DNA of 40,111 bases from positions 1 through 40,111 of the forward strand of contig JASFYL010000006.1 in assembly GCA_030055575.1 (NCBI GenBank), in the 5' to 3' direction. Shown in pieces: positions 8,109 through 16,522 of the stretch; the first letter of the stretch is position 1, and each line of letters starts with the position of its first letter. Origin of the DNA: Thermoproteota archaeon. Lineage in GTDB: Archaea; Thermoproteota; Methanomethylicia; Methanomethylicales; Methanomethylicaceae. The notes under the pieces were generated by a model. It made no database searches. It was not told the DNA's origin and saw only the letters and a program-made list of their open reading frames with translations. The translations under genes and the position numbers were made by a program.

Positions 8109-9227
8109 TGCCTTTGCTGAGTCGAGCCGCAGCATTACCGACTTTATTATCTCAATGCTGTCATAGAACTCCTCGATCGAGACATTCTCCATGGGCGTAT
8201 GGTCCAGTTTGGAGTTGCCAGGTCCGTAAACGACCGAGTGTGTCCCAGTGATCCTGACAAAGTCGTTAACATCGCTCGTGCCGCTCTTCCTGAGCAGTTT
8301 CCCCTCCCTTCCTCCAACATCCCTGATGGACTCCAGGAATGCCTTGACGAGAGGAGATTCAGGGTGCTCTTCGAAAGGGGTGTTCTCATCCTTGAACTCG
8401 ATGGAGATCTCTGCCTTTCTCTCCCCTTTTTTGAAGTCTTCGATCTTATTGATTATTTCCTGCTTCAGCGATTCAACGCTCTTGCATGAAGGTACCCTGA
8501 CGTCCGCGGTAACCTCGCAGAACCCGGGGACAGTGTTGTCCTGAGTGCCTCCCCTGATAAGCGTAACGCAGAGCGTGGGAGAGCAGAATAGATCGCTCTC
8601 TTCATCCCCCCCTTTCCTCCCCTCCCATTCGTCATCCAACCCCTTAAGGACCTCGACAAGTCGCGTGCCCACGTAAATGGCATTTTCGAAGTACCTCGGC
8701 GCACTCGCGTGTCCTGGAGACGTCTTAACCGAGGTCGTGAAGACGATCCTGCCCTTGTACCCGACGGTCACTCCGTAAGTGCCGCTCGGCTCGCCGAATA
8801 TCGCGTAGTCGAAGCTCTCACAGAGCCTTGATAGGAAGTGCCTCATGCCCCCGCTCTTGCCCTCCTCGTCGACGACCGCCAAGGTCACCACCTCTCCACT
8901 ACCCCCCTCTTCGATGTAACGCCTCCCAGCGCATATGAGTGCTGCCAATGGGGACTTTGCATCAACTGCCCCCCTCCCGAAGATCACCTTGCCCCTCCTC
9001 TTGACCTCTAAGAATCCTTCAACCGTGTCCATGTGCCCGCAGAGCAGGAATTTGGGTCTACCTGAACCCAGGCGCCCTTCGACATTCCCTACCCCGTCGA
9101 CTCTGACCCTGTAGCCGAGGGCTTCCATCTCCGAGGCTAGGAACCTCGAGATTTCCCCCTCGCCCCCGCTGGGGCTGTATATCTCGAGCATCCTAGTGAG
9201 AAGCCGCTCTGGGTACCCGTCTTCCAA
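8103..9227 (-). CDS. lysK: [LysW]-lysine / [LysW]-ornithine hydrolase, M20 family
   Basis: This 374-residue protein is an M20-family metallopeptidase and the last gene of the lys operon. Metal and catalytic residues are all present: His65 and Asp67 in GHMDTV, Asp89 in GRGAVDAKSP, Glu121-Glu122 in VVDEEGKSGG, Glu146 in FGEPSG and His343 in KLDHTP. In the LysW pathway this enzyme releases the finished lysine (or ornithine) from the carrier protein. It begins two bases after lysJ ends. Gene order leaves little doubt about pathway membership; whether it serves lysine, arginine or both is open. Confidence 0.92.
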   Translation of the reverse strand: MEDGYPERLLTRMLEIYSPSGGEGEISRFLASEMEALGYRVRVDGVGNVEGRLGSGRPKFLLCGHMDTVEGFLEVKRRGKVIFGRGAVDAKSPLAALICAGRRYIEEGGSGEVVTLAVVDEEGKSGGMRHFLSRLCESFDYAIFGEPSGTYGVTVGYKGRIVFTTSVKTSPGHASAPRYFENAIYVGTRLVEVLKGLDDEWEGRKGGDEESDLFCSPTLCVTLIRGGTQDNTVPGFCEVTADVRVPSCKSVESLKQEIINKIEDFKKGERKAEISIEFKDENTPFEEHPESPLVKAFLESIRDVGGREGKLLRKSGTSDVNDFVRITGTHSVVYGPGNSKLDHTPMENVSIEEFYDSIEIIKSVMLRLDSAKAG

Positions 9228-9229
9228 CC

Positions 9230-10411
9230 TCAGGCACCCGCCCCGATCCTCTTCCTTTCTTCTTCCCTTATCGCCCCAGTTATCGTCTGGACGACGATGT
9301 CTGCCTCAGCGCTGTTCAGGACTAGGGGCGGAAGGAGCCTCAGGACAGTCTTCCCGGCTTCGAGTGCTATCACCCCGTTCTTTAGCGACCTGAGTATCAC
9401 GTCCATTACTTCGAACTTCATGTCCACTCCTATCATTAGCCCTAAGCCGCGCACCTCCCTGACAATCTTGCTATCCATGTTTGATAGCCCCTTCTTCAGC
9501 CGGTCTCCAATGATGCGGGCGTTCTCGACAAGCCCATCTTCAAGTAGGGCGTCTACGGCTGCGGCGCATGCCGCGCACGCGAGCGGGTTCCCGCCGAAAG
9601 TGTTTGAGTGCTCTCCCCTCTTCAATGCGCCCATGATGTCCTCCCTGGCAAAGGTAGCCGCGATCGGGAGACCCCCGCCGAGGGCTTTGCTCGAGCAAAG
9701 GATGTCTGGCTTCACACCGAAGTGTTGGTGAGCCCAGATCTTTCCAGTCCTTCCAAAACCACTCTGCACTTCGTCTAGGACGAGCAACACCCCCTTCTCA
9801 TCACAGACCTCCCTGAGCTCCCTTAGGTAGTCCCGAGGCGGAAGGTTTATGCCTCCCTCACCCTGCACGGGCTCGACGAAGACTGCTGCTGTGTTCCCGT
9901 CGATCGCTTCCCTTGCCCTGTCTGCCTTGCCGTAAGGCGCAAACTTGACACCCTCTAAGAGGGGCATGAAAGGCTCCCTGTATTTTGAAGCCCAAGTCAG
10001 CGATAGCGCTCCCATGGTCTTCCCGTGGTACCCGTTTACTGCGGCCACGAAACCCTTCTTCCCTGTGAACTTGCGCGCGAGCTTTATCGCTGTCTCAACC
10101 GCTTCTGCCCCGGTGCTGGAGAGGAATACTCTGTCAGTCCCCTCGGGTTTTATCCTATGGAGCCTCTCCAGGCACTCCTCCCTTGCTTCGCTGTAGAATG
10201 ACCCATGGCACGTGATAAGCCTAGCAGCCTGTCTACGGATCGCTTCGACCACCTTCGGGTGGCAGTGCCCGAGGAGTGCTACCCCATAGCCGCAACTGCA
10301 GTCTATGTACTCCTTGCCCTCGCTATCCCAGACCTTAGCCCCCTCGCCCCTCACAAGCGTCACTGGTCTCTTCCAGAAAGTGTCCGCAAGGAATGTGTCC
10401 TCAAGCCTCAC
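9230..10411 (-). CDS. lysJ: [LysW]-aminoadipate/glutamate semialdehyde transaminase
   Basis: This 393-residue protein is a class III PLP aminotransferase of the ArgD/LysJ group. It shows SSTGAEAVETAIKLAR (PLP phosphate cup), VFVEPVQGEGG, LVLDEVQSGFGRTG and the Schiff-base Lys242 in SSKALGGGLPI. It converts the carrier-bound semialdehyde to the amine, using glutamate. Its start overlaps the lysZ stop by four bases, so translation is probably coupled. Length matches LysJ enzymes. The neighbouring kinase, reductase and hydrolase genes support the LysJ name over plain ArgD. Confidence 0.93.
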   Translation of the reverse strand: MRLEDTFLADTFWKRPVTLVRGEGAKVWDSEGKEYIDCSCGYGVALLGHCHPKVVEAIRRQAARLITCHGSFYSEAREECLERLHRIKPEGTDRVFLSSTGAEAVETAIKLARKFTGKKGFVAAVNGYHGKTMGALSLTWASKYREPFMPLLEGVKFAPYGKADRAREAIDGNTAAVFVEPVQGEGGINLPPRDYLRELREVCDEKGVLLVLDEVQSGFGRTGKIWAHQHFGVKPDILCSSKALGGGLPIAATFAREDIMGALKRGEHSNTFGGNPLACAACAAAVDALLEDGLVENARIIGDRLKKGLSNMDSKIVREVRGLGLMIGVDMKFEVMDVILRSLKNGVIALEAGKTVLRLLPPLVLNSAEADIVVQTITGAIREEERKRIGAGA

Positions 10412-11223
10412 AGCGAGACCACCGTCCCCCTAATGCCTTCCAGCGCAGAAGAAATCGGTTTCTCAACAAACCCCGAAGTGATTAGTGCTTTATTTACGCC
10501 TCCCTTCACCGCCTCAACTGCGGCGTGGATCTTCGTGCTCATCCCTGGACCGATCCTCTCGAGGAGGCTCTCGACTTCGAGCGCCCCTATCCTCCGCAAG
10601 ACCGTCCCCCCATCCATGACCCCTTCCACATCGGTCAGGTAAACCACAGCGTCGGCTTGGATTGCCCTTGCCACGCTAGCTGCTGTCCTGTCGCCATCGA
10701 CGTTTAGTGGTTCGAACTCCAATCCCATTGCTAGGGGGGAGATGACTGGTACATACCCCCCGGAGAGGAGCGCCTCCAGTAGGGAGCCATTCACCTGCGT
10801 TATCTTCCCTGTGTATCCGCCCTCTATTGCCCTCTTCCTACCACTCTCATCTACAACGACGAGCCTCTTCTTCCGCTCAGCCCTTAGCAGCCCTCCGTCG
10901 AAGCCCGAGAGCCCGACCGCATTTATCCCGAACTGCTGCATTACCCCGACGATCTTTGTGTTTATCATCCCAGCCATGACCATCGCGTATATCTCGGCGG
11001 TCTCCCTGTCAGTATACCTGCTCTTGAACCCCTCTGGGGAAACCACGAACGTCTGCTCCTTTCCCAGCCTCTTGGCAAAGTCTGTGACGATGTCGCCCCC
11101 TCCATGGATTACCACGATGCGGTTCTTCTTGGCTATATCCCCGAGGTCCTCGAGGAGGGGCCTGTTTAGCTCCTCTCCCTTCAGGAGATCCCCCCCAATC
11201 TTGATGGCGATCTTCTGGCTCAT
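10408..11223 (-). CDS. lysZ: [LysW]-aminoadipate/glutamate kinase
   Basis: This 271-residue amino-acid kinase resembles ArgB/LysZ: IKIGGDLL near the start binds ATP, VIHGGGDIV and NAVGLSGFDGGLL form the acyl-substrate region, and LNVDGDRTAASVARA and GPGMSTKIHAA close the nucleotide site. It phosphorylates the side-chain carboxylate of the LysW-bound amino acid. Four-base overlaps with lysY upstream and lysJ downstream place it in the middle of a tightly coupled operon. Confidence 0.93.
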   Translation of the reverse strand: MSQKIAIKIGGDLLKGEELNRPLLEDLGDIAKKNRIVVIHGGGDIVTDFAKRLGKEQTFVVSPEGFKSRYTDRETAEIYAMVMAGMINTKIVGVMQQFGINAVGLSGFDGGLLRAERKKRLVVVDESGRKRAIEGGYTGKITQVNGSLLEALLSGGYVPVISPLAMGLEFEPLNVDGDRTAASVARAIQADAVVYLTDVEGVMDGGTVLRRIGALEVESLLERIGPGMSTKIHAAVEAVKGGVNKALITSGFVEKPISSALEGIRGTVVSL

Positions 11224-12272
11224 ATCGGCCTGACCCCTGCTTGGTCAATCCCTGTCCGCTCGTCAACGCCGATCATTATATTGAAGTTCTGGATAGCCTG
11301 CCCCGCTGCTCCCTTTATGAGGTTGTCTATCGCCCCGAATGTTATCATCCTGTTAGTGTGCGGATCGAGCTCGAAACCGACATCACAGAAGTTCGACCCC
11401 ACGACGTTCTTTGGATCAGGGAGCATGTGGAGCCCGCGTTGGTCCTTTACAATCCGCACGAACGGCTCCTTCTGGTACATCTCCCTGTAGATCTTCCAGA
11501 GCTCCTGGTTGGTGACCTCCCTCGTGAGGAAGGAGTGGCCAGTCGCCATGATCCCCCTCACCATGTCCACCGCATGGGGGGTCATTGCGACCTTGACTTC
11601 CCCAGAACCGAGGCGTGAGAGCTCCTGCTCTATCTCTGCCGTGTGCCTGTGCATCGAAGGCTTGTATGGTCTCACTAGTCCGGAGTGCTCCGGATGGTGA
11701 CTCGCGATACTGACGGATGCCCCAGCCCCAGAGGACCCTATCTTCGCGTCAACTACCACTCTGTTCTTCTCCACCGCCCCCGTTCTTATGCACGGAGCGA
11801 GGCTCAGGATGCTAGCAGTGGCTATGCACCCTGGGTTGGCGACGAGGCTAGCCCCCCTTATCTCATCCCTGTGAAGCTCAGGCAGTCCGTAAACAGCCCT
11901 GTCCAAGAGGTCTGGGAACGGGTGCTCCCACCCATACCACTTTGGGTAGTCCTCCTTTTTCAGCCTGAAATCTGCACTCAGGTCGATCACCCTGACCCCT
12001 GCCTCCAACAACCTCTTCGCTACAGGTGCCGATGAGCCGTGGGGGAGGGCAAGGAATGCGAATTCGCACTCCGATGCTACCTTTTCAAGGTCTGGTTCTA
12101 CGAACTTGATGTCGGTTAGCTTCCTGAGATGTGGGTGTAACCTGTAGACTGGCTCGCCCGCGTTCTCCCTTGAGGTAGCGATCTTCACCTCTGCGTCGGG
12201 GTGATTTATGAGCAACCTGAGGAGTTCTCCCCCGGTGTAGCCCGAAGCACCTATGATGCCGACAGACCTCAT
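11220..12272 (-). CDS. lysY: [LysW]-aminoadipyl/glutamyl phosphate reductase
   Basis: This 350-residue NADPH-dependent reductase of the ArgC/LysY family has the nucleotide-binding GIIGASGYTGGELLRLL at its N-terminus and the catalytic Cys149 in ANPGCIATA. HPEHSGLVRPYKPSMHRHT lies in the substrate region. It reduces the acyl phosphate made by LysZ to a semialdehyde. Its ATG overlaps the lysX stop (ATGA), and its own stop overlaps lysZ. Confidence 0.93.
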   Translation of the reverse strand: MRSVGIIGASGYTGGELLRLLINHPDAEVKIATSRENAGEPVYRLHPHLRKLTDIKFVEPDLEKVASECEFAFLALPHGSSAPVAKRLLEAGVRVIDLSADFRLKKEDYPKWYGWEHPFPDLLDRAVYGLPELHRDEIRGASLVANPGCIATASILSLAPCIRTGAVEKNRVVVDAKIGSSGAGASVSIASHHPEHSGLVRPYKPSMHRHTAEIEQELSRLGSGEVKVAMTPHAVDMVRGIMATGHSFLTREVTNQELWKIYREMYQKEPFVRIVKDQRGLHMLPDPKNVVGSNFCDVGFELDPHTNRMITFGAIDNLIKGAAGQAIQNFNIMIGVDERTGIDQAGVRPI

Positions 12273-13122
12273 CTCTTACCCTCCCTAATAGCGTAATCCA
12301 CAATCATGCCAGGTATGTCGATACCTGTTGCCGGGACTGTATTTTTAAACTCGACGGTGCTGTTTATTTCGTGGACGACCAGCCTTTCACCGTCTTCCAT
12401 CATGTCGACCCCGAAGACGCCTCCCCCGACCGCATCAGCCGCCTTGAGTGCCAGTTCCCTTATCTCAGGTGTGATCGGGCACCTCTCGACCTTCCCTCCG
12501 CGTGCTGTATTTGTTCTCCAGTCGTCCGTATTGTTGACCCTGTAGATGGCGACAGGCACATCCTCGCCTATGACAAAGACCCTGAGGTCTCTCGGCGGAC
12601 GTTTCACCATCTCTTGGGCATAGTAGATCTGGTAAAGCGGGAACATCATCTCCCGGTGTTCGAGCGCCACGGTCGCAGAGGTCTTGTCCTTCAATAGCGA
12701 GACGAGCCTCCCCCAGCTCCCTACAACTGGCTTCAGTATCGCAGGGTACCCCAGCTCATCTAGCGCTCTGATTGTTGCCTCAGGCGTGAATGCCAGGTAT
12801 GTCCTCGGGGTTGGTATCCCTGCCTTTTTGAATATGATCGTGTTCATCACTTTGTTGCCGCAGAGCTCGGCTGTAGTGTACTTGTTGATAACCTTTATCC
12901 CGTAGCTCTCGAGCGCAGCCGCGGCGTGCAATCCCCTGAAGTGGCTCACGCACCTTTGGAGGACAACATCCCCGATTCCTGATGGTCTCTCCTTTGATGT
13001 CAGGTCAAAGTACACCTTCTCAGCATTAAGCAGGCTGAAGTCGATTCCCTTTCTCACACAGGCGTCATGGAGCGCCTTCTCCTCCCACCGCATGTGGTCG
13101 AACAAGATGTTCAGTTTGGTCA
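12269..13122 (-). CDS. lysX: LysW ligase, ATP-grasp RimK-like (LysX/ArgX)
   Basis: This ATP-grasp enzyme (284 residues from the ATG at 13122) joins alpha-aminoadipate or glutamate to the C-terminal glutamate of the LysW carrier. Signatures are RCVSHFRGLHAAAALESYG, AELCGNKVMNTI, PAILKPVVGSWGRLVSLL, TNTARGGKVERCP and EINSTVEFKNTVPATGID, closely matching Thermus LysX in order. It is the first gene of the lys operon. I cannot separate LysX from ArgX by eye. Only one such ligase is seen here, so either it is bifunctional or a second lies elsewhere. A TTG at 13144 would add seven residues; ATG 13122 fits the homologues. Confidence 0.9.
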
Positions 13123-13163
13123 TCCCTCTCGTAACCCCAGACAACTAGATTCGAAAGACGAAG

Positions 13164-13172
13164 TTATTTAAG
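13164..13172 (-). promoter_or_regulatory. TATA box for the lys operon
   Basis: On the minus strand CTTAAATAA lies about 45 bases before the ATG of lysX, so transcription should start near 13140 with a leader of about 20 bases. A second AT-rich element, ATATTATAG, sits at about 13183-13191 and could be a regulator site or an alternative TATA box. Confidence 0.5.
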
Positions 13173-13231
13173 CATTTCGACTCTATAATATGGTTGTTTT
13201 GATGCGTTTTTAGTATTAAAAACTACGAAAA

Positions 13232-13654
13232 TCAAACCCAAGATCTGAGGACTATCATCGAGTTTGTCTTAATCACTCCCTCGATCTTCCTGACCTCGTC
13301 GATGTTCCTGTTGACCTCCTGCATCGAGCCACCTGAGATGAGCGCCACGATATCAACCTCCCCAGCCACCTCCAGCACCATGTCTACTCCTTCTATCCTC
13401 TTTATCTCCTGCGCGACAAGAGGATTTGGTCTGGAGGGTTGTACTGAAACAAGTATGATCGCCTTTACTTTCTCTCCTGTTTCGACCTCTACCGTGAACC
13501 TCTTAATTATGCCCTCCTGCTGGAGTCTCTCGGTCCTCTTCCTTACAGCTGCCTCTGATAGACCCACCTCCTCTGCTATCTTTGTGAAGGGGATTCTTGA
13601 GTTCTCTTTGAGCATGCCTAAGATTTTCCTGTCCACTTCGTCTGTCTGGTACAA
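13232..13654 (-). CDS. Lrp/AsnC-family regulator next to the lys operon (LysM-like)
   Basis: This 140-residue protein has an N-terminal winged helix-turn-helix (DRKILGMLKENSRIPFTKIA, then VGLSEAAVRKRTERL) and a C-terminal RAM ligand-binding domain ending SMIVLRSWV. It lies directly upstream of lysX on the same strand, about 110 bases away, the position of the lysine-responsive regulator LysM in Sulfolobus. I infer that it senses lysine, arginine or a pathway product and controls the operon. The open frame runs back to 13786, but the TTG at 13654 has GGTGGGAG just ahead and gives the normal Lrp length; the upstream 44 residues are basic and unlike the family. Confidence 0.85.
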   Translation of the reverse strand: MYQTDEVDRKILGMLKENSRIPFTKIAEEVGLSEAAVRKRTERLQQEGIIKRFTVEVETGEKVKAIILVSVQPSRPNPLVAQEIKRIEGVDMVLEVAGEVDIVALISGGSMQEVNRNIDEVRKIEGVIKTNSMIVLRSWV

Positions 13655-13989
13655 CTTGCTCCCACCAATTCTTCGATGGATCCGATTTCTCCTCCTTGGC
13701 AAGGGAGGTATGTTTACTACTGCTACACTACATATTTGTTTTTTGGAAGGTTTTTCCCCTAAAGACCGCCTACCATTTGTGCGCAATTAAGATAAACGCG
13801 GCTGGGAATTCAGGACATTGTTGAGTTGGCGCATGAGGTAATGCGGGGAACCCAGACAAGAACTTCAAGAATGCCATTATTAAATAAAAAGTGCACATTC
13901 ACCGATGAGGTTGAGATCACTGGCCTCGCAACAAAAAACAAATAACTATCGAATACGATCTTTGCAGGCGATGTCGAGTTCTTGATCTT
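13655..13989. other. Intergenic region between divergent lrp and M48 protease genes
   Basis: About 335 bases hold no supportable gene. An open minus-strand extension of the lrp frame reaches 13786 but lacks family similarity. An AT-rich CATTATTAAATAAAAAG at about 13876-13892 is the best promoter candidate for the plus-strand protease gene, leaving a leader of about 80 bases. I searched this stretch for a LysW-type zinc ribbon (two CPxC pairs and an acidic C-terminus) and found none. Confidence 0.5.
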
Positions 13990-15468
13990 TTGGAGATGGG
14001 CTGTTTGGGAGATCCTAGTGCGGAACACACCGCAACTCGTTCTTGGACCAAGGTATCTTCTATCGAGATCCGGGTCGAACCTCCCCAGATAGAGCCCTTG
14101 GCAAACTATCTTATAGGCGTTCTAGAAAGGAACCCTTACCTTAGCCAGCTGACAAAATCGACACACGCCGATGGCGTCTTGATCCAGTACCGCCTCATTG
14201 CTAGCGACGGCAGTCTCCTCGATGTCGCCGTCAAGATCACCGCTGATCGCACATTGGTCTATTACGCCCCGTACCCTGAAGGCTCGGCTAGCAACAAGGA
14301 TCTTGTTGAGCTAGACATGGAACTAGAGACTATCCTGAGGTCTTATTTCCAAGACCAGAGCAAGTCATCATTGTATCTCGTCTTCTCCCCTAAGATGAAT
14401 ATCCTGCCAGGTGCTAAGGAGAGGGGAATAAAGAAACTCTTGGCTTCGGTCGTATTCGGGAACATATTGTACCTTTTCCTGATAATACTCTTCGCAGGGC
14501 TGGTGCTTTACCAATTCTTCTATGAGTACACCCCCCTACTCCTTGTCGCTATGCAGTTTGTTATCGTCTTCTTCGCTAACAACCTGATTGCTGCACGCGG
14601 GGAGTTCGACATAACTCCAGAAAACCATTCGATCCACATAGCTGAGCTGAGGATGAAGCGACAAGAGTTTGACCAGGTTCTTAAGAGCTGCCTTCCCAAG
14701 ATAAGCGAGATCAAGAAGAAGATCTACGATTCGACACTCGCGCTAGGTAACGAACTGGACGAGAAGACTGTGGTGAGGATACTGAACGATTACGGGGCAG
14801 CCTGCACCCCCGAGTTCGTGAGGATCAAGACAGTCAACGTTTACAACATCGTGAGCGATCTTTCACGTAGGTTTGGGTTCAAGGAGCCCCGCATCACGCT
14901 TTTGAACGTTTTGCCTCCGAACGCTGCTGCTACTGGAGTATCTCCAAGACGTGCAACGGTCTTGCTCACCACGGGTCTGATAGCTGGCATGGAGGAGCCC
15001 GAGATAAAGACCGTCCTAGCACACGAGTTCAGCCACATCAAGGCCCGGGATCCCCTTGTACTTCTGAGCCTTGCGACCGCTGAGTACCTTACAAGGGTCT
15101 ACATTGTCTGGCCAGCTTTGTTCCAATTCGGCCTGATAGTTACCTTCCTGTACCTCTTCCTCTCATTCACCATCCTCTTCTTCGTGGCAAAATTCCTGGA
15201 GGCGCGTGCGGATCTTGATGCCTCTGTTGCGACTGGGGAACCGAAGCTCCTCGCCTCCTCGCTGAGGAAGCTGGGTCTGTGGAAATACCAGTCTAGGGTC
15301 TTCGAGATGGTAAACACTGGTGAATGGCTGAAGTGGGACCCACACCCGCCCCTCTACTACCGGATCAGAGTACTCGAATCGCTGGATACCTCGAGGCTTA
15401 GACACACATTCATCGAGGCCGTGAGGGGATGTATTAAGGGATTCATAGCCTCCTTCAGTGACCGATAA
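13990..15468 (+). CDS. M48-family membrane metalloprotease (HtpX-like) with an extra N-terminal domain
   Basis: This protein of up to 492 residues has a zinc protease core: His345, Glu346 and His349 in LAHEFSHIKARD, and Glu404 in FLEARADLD as third zinc ligand. Membrane helices are predicted at about 151-178 and 182-200 before the protease domain and at 372-402 between the HExxH and the third ligand, as in HtpX. The first 140 residues form a soluble alpha/beta domain rich in beta strands (VEPPQIEPLANYLIGVLERN onward) that I do not recognise from HtpX. HtpX proteases degrade misfolded membrane proteins. The start is uncertain: TTG 13990, ATG 13996 and TTG 14005 are all in frame. Confidence 0.85.
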   Translation: MEMGCLGDPSAEHTATRSWTKVSSIEIRVEPPQIEPLANYLIGVLERNPYLSQLTKSTHADGVLIQYRLIASDGSLLDVAVKITADRTLVYYAPYPEGSASNKDLVELDMELETILRSYFQDQSKSSLYLVFSPKMNILPGAKERGIKKLLASVVFGNILYLFLIILFAGLVLYQFFYEYTPLLLVAMQFVIVFFANNLIAARGEFDITPENHSIHIAELRMKRQEFDQVLKSCLPKISEIKKKIYDSTLALGNELDEKTVVRILNDYGAACTPEFVRIKTVNVYNIVSDLSRRFGFKEPRITLLNVLPPNAAATGVSPRRATVLLTTGLIAGMEEPEIKTVLAHEFSHIKARDPLVLLSLATAEYLTRVYIVWPALFQFGLIVTFLYLFLSFTILFFVAKFLEARADLDASVATGEPKLLASSLRKLGLWKYQSRVFEMVNTGEWLKWDPHPPLYYRIRVLESLDTSRLRHTFIEAVRGCIKGFIASFSDR

Positions 15469-15506
15469 GCCTTTAGGTCTCATCCCAGCTAGGCATTCAG
15501 GTTCAA

Positions 15507-15809
15507 TTACTGAGATAGTGCCTGCCTCCTCTTGAGAAGCATATATGCTAATGTTGCGATCCCGACGCCAACTGAGACCACTGCCAGGGGTCCAAATATT
15601 GTGGACAGAGGTGAGTTGGGCACAGTCTGCGAACAGAGAAGGCTGTATTCGTTCTTCTGAAAGTCATAGCTGCGGTTATCTAAAGCTTCGCCTGCTGCCT
15701 GGATGTACGCCCCACTTTCCGAGTTGCTTGTGGCAAAAAGAGGCAAGTACGCCAACAGAAATCCTAACATAATCGCTGTAAGCACCAGGGCAAACGATTT
15801 CAATCTCAA
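15507..15809 (-). CDS. Small membrane protein of unknown function
   Basis: A 100-residue protein with an N-terminal signal or anchor helix (about 6-26), a 40-residue polar external segment containing one Cys (LLCSQTVPNSP), and a C-terminal membrane helix (about 68-91) followed by a basic tail KRRQ. Topology suggests an external loop held by two helices, or a cleaved exported protein with one anchor. It resembles short archaeal C-terminally anchored proteins, but I know no family. It converges with the M48 protease gene and lies upstream of, and on the same strand as, nothing obviously linked; the wHTH gene at 15912 precedes it by about 100 bases on the same strand. Confidence 0.6.
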   Translation of the reverse strand: MRLKSFALVLTAIMLGFLLAYLPLFATSNSESGAYIQAAGEALDNRSYDFQKNEYSLLCSQTVPNSPLSTIFGPLAVVSVGVGIATLAYMLLKRRQALSQ

Positions 15810-15911
15810 ACACTAATAGTGACTACCCTTCCAGCAATTTAACTCTATTTTTTAGAACATCCGATCAGGGCGTCTACAAAAGGGAGATGGTACACGGAAA
15901 TAAAAATAAAT

Positions 15912-16346
15912 CTAAAAAGGTCTTCGCCTGAGCGCGCGGAGCGTCTCCACCCAAAAGATCAGACAAGCCGTGAGACCGAAGACGAGGGTCACAAGAGTCT
16001 GCGAGTCGAGCCTTATCGGATATATTGCAATGTAGGTGAGTAGCATCGTAGTGAACAATACCGAGTAGAAGAAATATCTGGGGATCATCATGCCCATGAA
16101 CCTAACAAAGTCAGAGAGGATCTCTACACTAACGTTCTTCGCGGGCGCATATGATCCCTCCTCGGTCTTTTCTACTAGTCCCATCCCCCGAAGCTTTTCA
16201 ATGTGATACGCTGCAACGCTAGGGCTGCTTAACCCAAGCTCCCTCATCACCTCCCTGGGACCAATTCCCCTCTCTCCGTGCCTCAAAAGCACCCAATAGA
16301 CTCGGAGTGTCGTCCCCTTCAGCTCTGCCCTCGCCCTGTCGTCCAT
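15912..16346 (-). CDS. Membrane-anchored winged-helix transcriptional regulator
   Basis: This 144-residue protein has an ArsR/MarR-like winged helix at residues 8-70 (TTLRVYWVLLRHGERGIGPR, then LGLSSPSVAAYHIEKLRGMG) and two membrane helices at about 90-108 and 114-134 (LVTLVFGLTACLIFWV). Such one-component regulators keep the DNA-binding domain at the membrane and may sense membrane or external state. A TATA box about 20-30 bases ahead of the ATG indicates a leaderless transcript. It may be co-transcribed with the small membrane protein downstream. No ligand-binding domain is seen beyond the helices. Confidence 0.78.
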   Translation of the reverse strand: MDDRARAELKGTTLRVYWVLLRHGERGIGPREVMRELGLSSPSVAAYHIEKLRGMGLVEKTEEGSYAPAKNVSVEILSDFVRFMGMMIPRYFFYSVLFTTMLLTYIAIYPIRLDSQTLVTLVFGLTACLIFWVETLRALRRRPF

Positions 16347-16365
16347 GCTTCAAAGTAGACTCTGA

Positions 16366-16375
16366 TTTTATAAAT
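16366..16375 (-). promoter_or_regulatory. TATA box for the membrane-anchored regulator
   Basis: Read on the minus strand, ATTTATAAAA lies 20 to 29 bases upstream of the ATG at 16346, so the transcript should be leaderless. No ribosome-binding site is visible before that ATG, consistent with this. Confidence 0.55.
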
Positions 16376-16522
16376 CCTTAAGCCCATCTCCTTTAGGTAT
16401 TCGCATTTACATACGCTCATATTTCAAGTCTTAAACCTGGCTGATGCCTTTTAGACCTAAAGATGTGACCGATTGACAAGACAAGAAATGAAATAAATCC
16501 CGCCCCAGATAACGGAATATGT

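Noticed and set aside
13655-13786. N-terminal extension of the lys-linked Lrp regulator by 44 residues
   Set aside because: The extension is Arg/Pro-rich with no family match, while the TTG at 13654 has a GGTGGGAG ribosome site and gives the normal length.
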